From Christensenella sp. UBA7588 (GTDB taxonomy: Bacteria > Bacillota > Clostridia > Christensenellales > CAG-917): DNA of 26,488 nucleotides. The stretch's first letter is position 1. Every line of letters starts with the position of its first letter. Shown here one piece after another: positions 1 through 7,251 of the stretch. Both the position numbers and the translations under genes were made by a program. The stretch covers positions 1 through 26,488 of the forward strand of contig DLKM01000022.1 in the NCBI GenBank assembly GCA_002478945.1, given 5' to 3'. Under the pieces are notes generated by a model, which was not told the origin of the DNA, made no database searches, and saw only the letters and a list, made by a program, of their open reading frames with translations.

Positions 1-243
1 GTTCTCGTCTGCGGTGGCAACCTTGTTGCGTCCGTAACCCGTACCTACGAGGTATGTGAGGTTTTTAACGTCGCCCTTGAGTTCGGGAACGGCGTTTACG
101 ACTTCCGTCATAGCCGCTTCCGCAGAGAGTGCCGCGTTGATTTTGCTCTTGATGGTGGTATCCGCAACCATCTTTCCGTTTTCATCTAATATAACTGCTT
201 TGGTGTAGGTTGAACCTACGTCGCATCCGCCAAAATATTTCAT
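1..243 (-). CDS. 2-hydroxyacyl-CoA dehydratase activator, ASKHA ATPase (partial; N-terminus only)
   Basis: Only the first 81 codons are present; the gene continues past the left edge. The N-terminus has a nucleotide-binding signature, GCDVGSTYTKAV at residues 6-17, typical of the HgdC/FldI/BadF family. These homodimeric, extremely oxygen-sensitive [4Fe-4S] ATPases inject one electron into 2-hydroxyacyl-CoA dehydratase at the cost of ATP. The start is the ATG at 243, preceded by an AAGGTAGGA-like ribosome binding site, 29 bases after the upstream dehydratase stop. Gene order supports the call: both dehydratase subunits lie directly upstream in the same orientation. The cluster-binding cysteines would lie in the missing part, so they cannot be checked. 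Confidence 0.88.
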   Translation of the reverse strand, partial: MKYFGGCDVGSTYTKAVILDENGKMVADTTIKSKINAALSAEAAMTEVVNAVPELKGDVKNLTYLVGTGYGRNKVATADEN

Positions 244-272
244 AATACTATCCTACCTTTTCAATTTCTAAA

Positions 273-1817
273 TTACCACGCTTGCGTGTCGTCGAAGTCC
301 AACAGACTTTCGTCGAGCGGTTTTTCTTGCAAAACCGTTTGCATATACTTGTTGACCTGCTCTCTCATATCTCGTCTGGAGATAGTTCTGCTGTCCATAA
401 GGTCTTGTTGCACCCAAATGAAGTTGTATCCTTTTGCGCGCGCTTGGTCGTCGAAGATACCCACGAGTCCGTCCATACCCTTGCAGGAAATCTGGTCGTA
501 CATAATAATCGTGTCTACGTTGTATTCTTCCGCGATTCTCCAGCACTCGTTAAGCACGTTGGCGTAACCGCCCTTCGTGTGAGTACGCATCGTTGCGCGT
601 TGATAGGTCTTTGCGAGGTCTTGCAAAGCGTGTTCGTGAGTATCCGTGCGGAATTTGAGATAGGAAATCATCGTTTCCATATCCATAACTACGTTGATAC
701 CCCAGCAGTTTTCAAGCCAGTTTGCAAAAGACGTATAGTAGTTTGCGGGGCAACTCCACACAATCGCTCTGTGGCGCATTTCCTTGCTCGCGGGCGTCTT
801 TTTCTCGTATGCTTTGAGCATAATTTTGTTGACTTTTTTATCGACTTTGAGGAATCTCTTGTCGAAACCGCCCGAGAGATGATAGTAGTACAGTCTGTAA
901 AGCCAGAACGTCGCACCCGTCATTTGCGGATATTTCGTCTTGTTTACTTCCCATTTTTGCAACTCGTAATCGAGCTGTTTGTTGTATCTTTCGAGTGCTT
1001 TGATAAAAGCGTCCCAATCGAATTTTTCGCCCGTTTGGTCCTCGACGAATTTTATCATTTCCTTGACTTCTTCAACTGCGTATTCCTGTACGTCCTCGCC
1101 CTTATATCTCAACGGAACGTTGTAGACGTGGGTAGGCAATTTGAAGTATCTGTCTTGGAACGTGGTCGTCATAATCGAGCCGTCGCAAGGCATATTGCAA
1201 GTTATCATACACTTGCCGAGTTTGGGATAATCGTCCTCCACGCAAACGCCAGCTTCCGCACTCGGGAGCGGACATACGTCCGCAGGCACGCCGAAGCTCT
1301 CGATTGCGTCGAGATAAGGCGGCACGATGAGTTGGTCCACCATACTCGAAAGGAAAATCGGCATAGTTTGCATCGGGTACGCTTTGAGGTTGGGGAAACC
1401 TGCGATAAACTCGACGGGGATAAGTTCGTCGATGCAGACGAGTTTTTTGCTCTTTTTGTTCTTTGGGAACATCTTTTCGTCCGCCTCGAACGCCGTGAGA
1501 ATAAGTCCCGTCGCGTGCTTGACTATCATATTGAAGTGAAGGTGCGTCATAAGAAGTTGCGGTCCGCGCAAACCTTCGGTGTGACGGTCGACAAACGCAG
1601 GCGTCGAAAGATACGTTGCCATCCAACGATAACGCCACAAGCCTTTGACAACCGCAATCGGGTTTTTAAGCACCATCACGACCATATCTTTCCAAGTGAC
1701 AAGCCAACGCCAGTAGTCGACGAGAGTGTCCTTGAAACCGCGCCATTCACGATGTTTGAGCAAACCCGTTTTGTCTTGGTGCAGATTTTTGTAACCGCCG
1801 TATTTTTTCTTTGCCAT
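273..1817 (-). CDS. 2-hydroxyacyl-CoA dehydratase family subunit (HgdA/HgdB-like, 514 aa)
   Basis: A 514-residue protein that I assign to the 2-hydroxyacyl-CoA dehydratase (HgdAB/FldBC/BcrBC-like) superfamily. These subunits hold a [4Fe-4S] cluster and perform ketyl-radical syn-elimination of water from (R)-2-hydroxyacyl-CoA during amino acid fermentation. Visible support: scattered conserved-type cysteines (ADVCPLPSAEAG near residue 180, ITCNMPCDGS near 206, WSCPANYY near 355, YDQISCKGMD near 444), length in the range of the larger subunit, and position between the second subunit (3 bases upstream) and the activator. The N-terminal ~90 residues are basic and aromatic and look like an extension. 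The physiological substrate (2-hydroxyglutaryl-, lactyl-, phenyllactyl-CoA or other) cannot be read from sequence alone. No CoA-transferase gene is in view that would help. Confidence 0.8.
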   Translation of the reverse strand: MAKKKYGGYKNLHQDKTGLLKHREWRGFKDTLVDYWRWLVTWKDMVVMVLKNPIAVVKGLWRYRWMATYLSTPAFVDRHTEGLRGPQLLMTHLHFNMIVKHATGLILTAFEADEKMFPKNKKSKKLVCIDELIPVEFIAGFPNLKAYPMQTMPIFLSSMVDQLIVPPYLDAIESFGVPADVCPLPSAEAGVCVEDDYPKLGKCMITCNMPCDGSIMTTTFQDRYFKLPTHVYNVPLRYKGEDVQEYAVEEVKEMIKFVEDQTGEKFDWDAFIKALERYNKQLDYELQKWEVNKTKYPQMTGATFWLYRLYYYHLSGGFDKRFLKVDKKVNKIMLKAYEKKTPASKEMRHRAIVWSCPANYYTSFANWLENCWGINVVMDMETMISYLKFRTDTHEHALQDLAKTYQRATMRTHTKGGYANVLNECWRIAEEYNVDTIIMYDQISCKGMDGLVGIFDDQARAKGYNFIWVQQDLMDSRTISRRDMREQVNKYMQTVLQEKPLDESLLDFDDTQAW

Positions 1818-1820
1818 AGG

Positions 1821-3023
1821 TCACTCCTTCGCCTTTTTGGCTTTTTGAATATGTTTGATTTCGAGGCTCTCGACGAAAGCCTGAATACGGGTACGCAACT
1901 GTCCCGACGCGCTTGCCGTGTATTGACGGTCTATCGCAATGGACGGAACGCCGAACTCGTTGGTCATAATATACGACGCCAAAGCGCGCTCGTAACCCCA
2001 GTATTCGCAGAATTTGAGCTGTTCGTACACAACGCCGTCCGCGTGAAATTCGTCAACGAGTTTTTTGACAAACAAACGTCTGTCCTCAACCTTTTCGTGT
2101 TCCATATATCTCGGGCATTGACAGGTTTTCATATAATGACGGCAAATCTGAGTAAGCACGTCCTCGTCGTCGTTCAGCACGATTTCTTCTCTGCCGGGGA
2201 AAGAGCCGAAGCAATATCTGTCCGCGCATACGAACGCACCGCTCTCCTCGAACAACTTGGTAAAATCGGGGTCGTCCATCTCGCTTCCCACAAGCACGAT
2301 TCTCGCTCTGTAAAATTTCTTTTGGTCAGGCTCGCGCGTTTTGAGTTCTTCCAAAGTTTCCTCGAGTTTGTCAACGATGAGATACTTCGGGCAGCAATAA
2401 CTCGCAACGCAAAGAACGTGAAATTCATATCCCGTAATACGCGGATTTTCCTCTTTTCTGAACTCGCCTATTTGCGTAATCGCTCTACACACTCTGTTGT
2501 GAAGCTCCACCGCTTTGCGCATCGCTTCGTCGGAAGTGTCCACGCCGTATACGTCTTTGAGCTTGTCAAGCACTTTGAGGCGCATTTGATTGACGTAACT
2601 CTCGAGGCAATGTTGATTTGTCTTGAACGGCATATCGAAAATGCTCACGAAAAACTTTTCGTTGTCAACGAGTTGCAACAATTCGAAATGCTCGACGGCG
2701 CGGTTCATTTCGCTACACGTCTCGCCCGAGAACAATGCGGACAAAAATCCGTATCCGCCCTCTATGCCTCTTTCGAGCAAAGCCTTGGCGTATCCGCAAA
2801 TAAACGGACTCAGATAATAAGTGGCAATGTCCACCGACCCCGTTCTGGGCGCACGCAATCTCACGCTGACGCAGTTGTCGAGATTGAGCAACACTTCGGG
2901 AACGTGATAGCAAGTGTAGCCGAGCGCAAGTTTGCCGTCCTCTTGAACCGCTTGCTTGACCAAATCGTTGTTGGCTTCGAGCAAAAGATTCTCAAAGTAA
3001 AGCAGATGCTTTAAGTCTCTCAT
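1821..3023 (-). CDS. 2-hydroxyacyl-CoA dehydratase family, second subunit (400 aa)
   Basis: A 400-residue protein of the 2-hydroxyacyl-CoA dehydratase D/HgdB-like family, the partner of the 514-residue subunit encoded 3 bases downstream. Cysteine motifs suggest cluster ligation: GYTCYHVPE near residue 35, ASYCCPKY near 209, CQCPRYMEH near 300, and the family-like C-terminal block LKFCEYWGYERALASY near 345, followed by GVPSIAIDRQYTASASGQLRTR. That last block resembles the conserved end of HgdB-type subunits, where a long helix follows a QLRTR motif. The ATG at 3023 has an AGGAGAAG ribosome binding site. It is the first gene of its operon in view; a weak promoter candidate lies at 3154-3182. 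Both subunits are needed for activity in the known family. Substrate unknown. Confidence 0.83.
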   Translation of the reverse strand: MRDLKHLLYFENLLLEANNDLVKQAVQEDGKLALGYTCYHVPEVLLNLDNCVSVRLRAPRTGSVDIATYYLSPFICGYAKALLERGIEGGYGFLSALFSGETCSEMNRAVEHFELLQLVDNEKFFVSIFDMPFKTNQHCLESYVNQMRLKVLDKLKDVYGVDTSDEAMRKAVELHNRVCRAITQIGEFRKEENPRITGYEFHVLCVASYCCPKYLIVDKLEETLEELKTREPDQKKFYRARIVLVGSEMDDPDFTKLFEESGAFVCADRYCFGSFPGREEIVLNDDEDVLTQICRHYMKTCQCPRYMEHEKVEDRRLFVKKLVDEFHADGVVYEQLKFCEYWGYERALASYIMTNEFGVPSIAIDRQYTASASGQLRTRIQAFVESLEIKHIQKAKKAKE

Positions 3024-3153
3024 ATTCTTCTCCTATAATAATCGGGCGTAGCCCCTTTTGTTTTCGCGAACGAAAAGAAAAACAAAAATCGCGCTTTTGC
3101 GTTTCTTTCATCAAATTAACGATACACCTATACAAATATCGCCATATATGTAT

Positions 3154-3182
3154 ATATTATCATTAAAAAAAAACGTTGTCCA
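3154..3182 (-). promoter_or_regulatory. weak sigma-A-type promoter candidate for the dehydratase operon
   Basis: On the minus strand TGGACA (3182-3177) and TAATAT (3159-3154) are separated by 17 bases that include a run of nine T. The -35 box matches 5 of 6 consensus bases, the -10 only 4. The leader to the ATG at 3023 would be about 125 bases. The surrounding 3024-3290 stretch is very AT-rich and holds no convincing gene, so chance matches are likely here. Confidence 0.3.
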
Positions 3183-3295
3183 TATCATAGACGTAAATAT
3201 TTATATAAAAATATCAATAAACAGTTGCGTTTTATCGGTATTCGAGGCAAGAATACAATTACTTTATAAAAATGTGAAAAATATTTCATATTCTG

Positions 3296-3324
3296 TTGAC
3301 TAAACGCCGATTATCGCATATAAT
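3296..3324 (+). promoter_or_regulatory. near-consensus sigma-A promoter facing right
   Basis: TTGACT at 3296-3301, a 17-base spacer, and a perfect TATAAT at 3319-3324. The predicted start of transcription is about 3331. There is no plausible plus-strand protein gene downstream. An intrinsic terminator follows at 3412-3452, so this promoter appears to drive a short RNA. It is the only strong plus-strand promoter I found in the window. Confidence 0.6.
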
Positions 3325-3330
3325 CATAAT

Positions 3331-3452
3331 CGAACAAGGCGTAAGCCGATAAAAATGACCAATATCACCAATTCATCTCAAACGGTGATTTCTCCCAATT
3401 ATCTTCTTTACAAAAAAAACAAACGCTCTGCATCTGCGGCGCGTTTGTTTTT
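3331..3452 (+). ncRNA. candidate small RNA of about 120 nt
   Basis: The interval runs from the start predicted by the 3296-3324 promoter to the end of the 12-bp terminator stem with its U-run. Two internal hairpins are visible: GGC-GTAA-GCC at 3338-3347, closed by a GNRA-type tetraloop, and ATCACC/GGTGAT at 3364-3369 with 3384-3389. A single-stranded CU-rich stretch TTTCTCCC at 3389-3396 could pair with Shine-Dalgarno sequences, as C-rich loops do in some Gram-positive small RNAs (inference). An ATG at 3355 opens a frame of about 55 codons, but it has no well-placed ribosome binding site, reads through the terminator and enters the neighbouring gene, so a peptide is less likely. I do not recognise it as any known RNA family. 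Confidence 0.42.
3412..3452. terminator. bidirectional intrinsic terminator
   Basis: A perfect 12-bp inverted repeat, AAAAACAAACGC (3415-3426) with GCGTTTGTTTTT (3441-3452), and a 14-base loop. On the minus strand the stem is followed by a run of eight T (3419-3412), 15 bases after the stop codon of the LRR lipoprotein gene. On the plus strand it closes the candidate small RNA with a T-run. It therefore probably serves both converging transcripts. Confidence 0.78.
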
Positions 3453-3466
3453 ATTGCAAATACAAT

Positions 3467-5035
3467 CTACTCGTTTATATCGTCCTCACAATAAATCGGG
3501 CAAACTTTTATATTATCTATAAGTCCTCCTGAAAAATACCAAAGCTGGTCTTTCGTAATTGCATTCCACTCCTTTCTCGTACCTTTATAATGAATTTCTT
3601 CAAGAGTTTCATAAAATGCCATTTCTCCTATGTAGATTACGCTTTTGGGAATCGTAATTGTGCGCAATTCAGGACATCCATAAAATTGATTCCCCCCTAA
3701 ATATTTCAACGTGTCAGGTAATATTATACTAGTCACTTTACTACAATCCCCTTGTAAAAACGCGCCATCTGCAATACCTACAGTCCCGTCTTTGACCTTT
3801 ATCTCTGCATCGTCCACAACGCCCTTGTAAAAATACAAAACTTTTCCGATATAGCAAAACCCGTTCGGCATTTTGTCATAAAAATCATTAAACCATTTCG
3901 TCCCGTAAAACGCAGACCACCCTATATACTCCAAATTCTCGGGAAAAACGACATTCTCTAAAGCCGTACAATCATAAAAAGCTTCATAATTTATAATTTT
4001 TACAGATTTAGGGAAAACCACACTCGTCAGTTTTTCACATTTATGGAAAGCGAAATCATCTATTCTCTCCAAATTATCAGATAACCTTACGTTCTCCAAG
4101 TTTACGCAATTTAAGAATGCACTTGGACCAATATATAAAACGGTATCGGGAATTTCTATACTCGTTAGGTTTTCTTGATTATAAAACGCCATTCCCGCTA
4201 TTGCTTTCGTATTCTTTTCAAAAACAATCTTAGAGTTTTTCGGAATTTGACCTTTGTATTTATAAGCCACTTTACCTGCATAAACAAGTCCATCGGGTTG
4301 ATTATCGTACCAAGCCGTTTCTGAAAACGGATTATGTTTTATAATCGTTAAACTATCGGGAAAGTTTATCGATTTCAACTTACTACATCCACTAAAATTC
4401 ACTCCAGCCAATTCTTCTACACCTTCGTACATATACACGCTTTCAAGACTTAAGCACTCAAGAAATGCCTTATATCCTATTTTTTTCACGTTCCCCGGTA
4501 TTGTTATTTCAGTTAAGCCGGAACGATAAAACGCTCTTGTACGCAACTCTTTTACAGTATGCGGAATAAACACATTTTTCAATTCTTTACAGTCCATAAA
4601 AGCATCTTTCCCTATGGCTACGACAAGTTTACCGTCGTAATTGGTAGGAATAGTAACATCTTCCGCAGCAGACTGTTCAAAGCCGTCGCATACATATCCC
4701 GTCTCGTCGTCTGTCAAAGAAAACTTCAAAAGTCCTTCGATAAAGCCACAGTTTACACATTGGTCGTTAACAAACACATGTCCTTTTGCAGGTTCATAAT
4801 ACCCTTCTTCAAGGACTTTTCCGCAGTCGGTACAAATAGTTTCGCCGCGTTTTGTCGGAATAGTGCAATAAGACTGTTCTGTTGATTGAGATATTGAGTG
4901 GTGCAAGCATTCGCTATTGGCATCATTATCGGCTTTTCCGCTTTGATTTGCCGAGCCGTTTTCTCCGCAAGCACAAAGCATAACAGTCAATATAACAACT
5001 AAAACGATAAATAACGCAATTCTTGTTTTTTTCAT
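3467..5035 (-). CDS. BspA-like leucine-rich-repeat lipoprotein (522 aa)
   Basis: Predicted surface lipoprotein. Residues 1-22 are a lipoprotein signal peptide: basic MKK, a hydrophobic core, and an LCAC lipobox with the lipidated cysteine at 23. The ATG at 5035 is chosen because GGAGG sits just upstream; the longer frame would start inside the promoter. Residues 43-96 carry cysteine pairs CTDCG (68-71) and CVNCG (93-96), which look like a zinc-ribbon-type element. From about residue 115 to 495 it is a series of BspA-type (LRR_5) repeats of the form 'IP..V..IG..AF..C..L..V', ending in the frequent BspA closing motif YKGTRKEWNAI. Such proteins often mediate adhesion or protein-protein contacts; no enzymatic role is implied. 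It is monocistronic, with its own promoter, a structured leader (5052-5217) and a terminator (3412-3452). Confidence 0.88.
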   Translation of the reverse strand: MKKTRIALFIVLVVILTVMLCACGENGSANQSGKADNDANSECLHHSISQSTEQSYCTIPTKRGETICTDCGKVLEEGYYEPAKGHVFVNDQCVNCGFIEGLLKFSLTDDETGYVCDGFEQSAAEDVTIPTNYDGKLVVAIGKDAFMDCKELKNVFIPHTVKELRTRAFYRSGLTEITIPGNVKKIGYKAFLECLSLESVYMYEGVEELAGVNFSGCSKLKSINFPDSLTIIKHNPFSETAWYDNQPDGLVYAGKVAYKYKGQIPKNSKIVFEKNTKAIAGMAFYNQENLTSIEIPDTVLYIGPSAFLNCVNLENVRLSDNLERIDDFAFHKCEKLTSVVFPKSVKIINYEAFYDCTALENVVFPENLEYIGWSAFYGTKWFNDFYDKMPNGFCYIGKVLYFYKGVVDDAEIKVKDGTVGIADGAFLQGDCSKVTSIILPDTLKYLGGNQFYGCPELRTITIPKSVIYIGEMAFYETLEEIHYKGTRKEWNAITKDQLWYFSGGLIDNIKVCPIYCEDDINE

Positions 5036-5051
5036 AATTTTCCTCCAAAAT

Positions 5052-5084
5052 AAAAAAATATCAGGTGCGAAACACACCTGATAT
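5052..5084 (-). terminator. leader terminator (attenuator) just upstream of the LRR gene ribosome binding site
   Basis: On the minus strand a perfect 10-bp stem, ATATCAGGTG (5084-5075) with CACCTGATAT (5067-5058) and a 7-base loop, is followed by a run of seven T (5058-5052). Six bases later comes the GGAGG ribosome binding site (5046-5041) of the LRR lipoprotein. An intrinsic terminator between promoter and ribosome binding site implies conditional read-through. Its 5' arm can also pair with an upstream segment, see the leader entry. Confidence 0.7.
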
Positions 5085-5217
5085 AGAATACAAAAATATA
5101 ACAAGTGCACTTCGTCGATTTTGCGACAAATCTTCGCGCTCACACAAGCACTAATATACGAAAATGCACCTGTTACCGATAGTAAAAGTGCTTGTGTGTT
5201 TATTAAGATTTGTCGCA
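5052..5217 (-). promoter_or_regulatory. structured 5' leader, riboswitch-like candidate cis-regulatory RNA
   Basis: Read on the minus strand from the predicted start near 5218, the leader has P1, 13 perfect pairs (5217-5205 with 5134-5122); a symmetric 6x6 internal loop; P2, 12 perfect pairs (5198-5187 with 5152-5141); and a 34-base apical loop. The loop segment AACAGGUGCA (5174-5165) can pair with UGCACUUGUU (5109-5100) just 3' of P1, ten pairs with one G-U, making a pseudoknot. That same downstream segment can instead pair with the 5' arm of the terminator (GCACUUG with CAGGUGU), which would be an antiterminator. So pseudoknot plus terminator and antiterminator are mutually exclusive, the usual logic of an OFF-type transcriptional riboswitch. 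I do not recognise a known aptamer consensus. Ligand and even ligand dependence are unknown. Confidence 0.6.
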
Positions 5218-5222
5218 CCCTT

Positions 5223-5251
5223 ATAATATGACAACAAAACGCAAATGTCAA
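5223..5251 (-). promoter_or_regulatory. strong sigma-A promoter for the LRR lipoprotein leader
   Basis: On the minus strand a perfect TTGACA (5251-5246), a 17-base spacer and TATTAT (5228-5223). Predicted start of transcription about 5218-5216, exactly where the outer stem P1 of the structured leader begins. The untranslated leader to the ATG at 5035 would be about 180 bases. Confidence 0.75.
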
Positions 5252-5280
5252 ATAAAAGAAAAATCGAATTGCACAGCATA

Positions 5281-5303
5281 AAAAAGCGCACTTCCGTGCG
5301 CTC
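5281..5303 (-). terminator. intrinsic terminator of the aromatic amino acid operon
   Basis: Minus-strand AGCGCAC-GGAA-GTGCGCT hairpin (7-bp stem 5302-5296 with 5291-5285, GGAA loop) followed by a T-run, about 50 bases beyond the aroF stop. A separate 16-base perfect palindrome, TGCGGAATATTCCGCA, lies between it and the gene at 5309-5324 and may add to the stop signal or protect the 3' end. Confidence 0.8.
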
Positions 5304-5353
5304 TTGTTTGCGGAATATTCCGCAATTACTTATTATTTATTTTCGATACGCAA

Positions 5354-6382
5354 TTATCTTAAATCTGCCAACTCGAATATAAGTTTTTCCGTCTTTTCCC
5401 AGCCGAGGCACGGGTCCGTAATGGATTTGCCGTAAACTCCGCCGTCGGGAGATTGCGCGCCGTCCTCGATATAGGACTCTATCATTATGCCCTTGACGAG
5501 TTTATATATATCTTTGTCGCAACGGGTGCTGTGCAAAACCTCTTTTGCTATTCTCGGCTGTTCGTCGTATTTTTTTGCGGAATTAGAGTGATTTACGTCA
5601 ACTACAACCGCAGGATTTTCAAGCCCCGATTGAGCATACATCTGGCACAACGTCTGCAAGTCCTCGTAATGATAGTTGGGTATGGTTTGACCGTATCTGT
5701 CCACCGAGCCTCTCAAAATCGCGTGCGCAAGCGTATTGCCTTTGCTGTTCGCTTCCCAACCCGCGTACACGAAAGTGTGCGGATGTTGCGCGGCTCGTAT
5801 GGAATTCATCATAACGGACAAGTCGCCGCTCGTGGGGTTTTTCATTCCGACGGGTATATCGAGGCCGCTTGCCGTAAGACGATGAAATTGATTTTCCACC
5901 GACCTTGCGCCGACAGCGACGTAAGAAAGCACGTCGGACAAATAGAAATGATTTTCGGGATACAACATTTCGTCCGCGCAGGAAAAGCCCGTTTCGCTAA
6001 GTGCTTTTATGTGCAGTTTGCGTATGGCAATCAAGCCCTTAAGCATATTCTCGCCCTCGTGCGGATTGGGTTGATGCAACATTCCTTTATATCCGTCCCC
6101 CGTCGTGCGCGGTTTGTTGGTATAGATGCGCGGAACGATGACGATTTTGTCCTTGACCTGCTCTTGCACGCCGCGAAGTCGGCAAATATAATCGAGTACG
6201 GCGTCCTCTCTGTCCGCAGAACACGGACCGATTACGAGCAAAAGCCTGTCGTCTTTGCCCTCGAATATGTTTTTGAGCGTTCTATCCGTCTCTTTTTTAT
6301 GCTCGGCAAGCGTATCGTCAATGGGGTACATTGCCTTGATTTCCTGAAGTGTGGGAAGTTTTCTCTTAAATTCCAAGTTCAT
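5354..6382 (-). CDS. aroF: 3-deoxy-7-phosphoheptulonate (DAHP) synthase, class I-alpha
   Basis: Condenses phosphoenolpyruvate and erythrose 4-phosphate to DAHP, the entry step of the shikimate pathway. The 342-residue length fits the E. coli AroF/G/H type. Motifs: LVIGPCSADREDA near residue 50, PRIYTNKPRTTGDGYKGM near 84, GARSVENQFHR near 137, VGMKNPTSGD near 156, VVVDVNHSNSAKK near 240, and a C-terminal SITDPCLGWE. The metal ligands expected in the family (Cys in GPCS, His in VNHSNS, Glu in IMIES, Asp in SITDP) are all visible. It is the last gene of the operon and overlaps tyrA by 4 bases (ATGA), suggesting translational coupling. Whether it is inhibited by Phe or Tyr cannot be told by eye. 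It is the only DAHP synthase in view. Confidence 0.95.
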   Translation of the reverse strand: MNLEFKRKLPTLQEIKAMYPIDDTLAEHKKETDRTLKNIFEGKDDRLLLVIGPCSADREDAVLDYICRLRGVQEQVKDKIVIVPRIYTNKPRTTGDGYKGMLHQPNPHEGENMLKGLIAIRKLHIKALSETGFSCADEMLYPENHFYLSDVLSYVAVGARSVENQFHRLTASGLDIPVGMKNPTSGDLSVMMNSIRAAQHPHTFVYAGWEANSKGNTLAHAILRGSVDRYGQTIPNYHYEDLQTLCQMYAQSGLENPAVVVDVNHSNSAKKYDEQPRIAKEVLHSTRCDKDIYKLVKGIMIESYIEDGAQSPDGGVYGKSITDPCLGWEKTEKLIFELADLR

Positions 6383-7251
6383 TTCGTCTCCTGTGCGTCC
6401 TTATCGAACAGTTTTCTGCGTTCGGTGGAGAGGCGCATCGTATTTCTGATACTTTCTACGTTTTCTTCTTCTATATCTTTTTTCAGTTCGTTAAATCGTT
6501 TTTCGAAAAGTTCCATTTGCGATACGAGTTCACGCTTGTTTGCGATAAACAACTCGCTCCACATTTCATCGTTGATTTTTGCGATTCTCGTCAAATCTCT
6601 GAAAGAGTCGCCCGTGTATTCGGCAAGATGTTCGTTGTCCTTGCACACCATAAGCGAAACCGCGATACAATGCGTCAGATGCGACAAAAAGCCGACCATT
6701 TCGTCGTGTTGCTCGGGAGACAGCACGCTGATTCTTTCAAACCCGAGTTCACGCCCCAACGCTTTGCACGTTTCGACGTTCTCTTGCGTATTCTCGCTCG
6801 TCGGCGTAACTATATAGTTCGCGTCCCTGAAGATTTGCGCGTTTGCGCCCTCGATACCGCTCGTTTCTCTGCCCGCCATAGGGTGCGCGGGTACGAATTC
6901 CACGTCTTTGCGCAATATCGATTGCACTTTGTCTACGACGCTTCCTTTTACGCCAGTAACGTCCGTGATAAGCGCGCCGCTTTTGAAATACGACTGATAT
7001 TTTTCAATCCATTCCACAAAAACGTGCGGATAGAGTGCGAAAATCACGATGTCGTACGCAGACACGAATTTTTCTTCCACGTCCGTGCGCCCTTGCTTAA
7101 TCCAGCCTTTTGCGAGTGCAAAATCTATCGATTGTTTTTTTGCGTCTATTGCGCCGATTTCGTAGCCCTTTTGAGACAGAGCCTCGGCGTAACTGCCGCC
7201 GATAAGCCCGAGACCGACTATCAAAATCTTGCTATTCTCATTCAATTTCAT
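6379..7251 (-). CDS. tyrA: prephenate dehydrogenase
   Basis: Oxidises prephenate to 4-hydroxyphenylpyruvate, the tyrosine branch. The protein has 290 residues. An N-terminal Rossmann fold carries ILIVGLGLIGGSYAEAL (GxGxxG at residues 13-18). VTGVKGSVV and VPAHPMAGRETSG near residues 103-130 form the prephenate-site region of the family. The C-terminal helical domain (FLSHLTHCIAVSLM, then SFRDLTRIAKINDEMW) is the dimerisation half. There is no fused chorismate mutase and no clear ACT domain, so feedback control, if any, is not of the ACT type. It overlaps aroA by 14 bases upstream and aroF by 4 bases downstream, deep inside the operon. Confidence 0.93.
   Translation of the reverse strand: MKLNENSKILIVGLGLIGGSYAEALSQKGYEIGAIDAKKQSIDFALAKGWIKQGRTDVEEKFVSAYDIVIFALYPHVFVEWIEKYQSYFKSGALITDVTGVKGSVVDKVQSILRKDVEFVPAHPMAGRETSGIEGANAQIFRDANYIVTPTSENTQENVETCKALGRELGFERISVLSPEQHDEMVGFLSHLTHCIAVSLMVCKDNEHLAEYTGDSFRDLTRIAKINDEMWSELFIANKRELVSQMELFEKRFNELKKDIEEENVESIRNTMRLSTERRKLFDKDAQETK

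Noticed and set aside
282..3014. A 910-codon open frame on the plus strand across both dehydratase genes
   Set aside because: It is an antisense shadow: the minus-strand genes have family motifs, ribosome binding sites and operon spacing. The genes rarely use TTA, CTA and TCA codons, which keeps the opposite strand free of stops.
3058..3303. An 81-codon plus-strand ORF in the AT-rich gap
   Set aside because: No ribosome binding site, low-complexity AT-driven composition, and no recognisable motif.
3355..3520. A ~55-codon ORF inside the candidate small RNA
   Set aside because: No ribosome binding site at useful spacing, passes through an intrinsic terminator and overlaps the end of the LRR gene; kept only as an alternative.
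5036..5251. N-terminal extension of the LRR lipoprotein to an ATG at 5251
   Set aside because: It would start inside the -35 box and destroy the lipoprotein signal peptide; the ATG at 5035 has a GGAGG site and a proper signal sequence.
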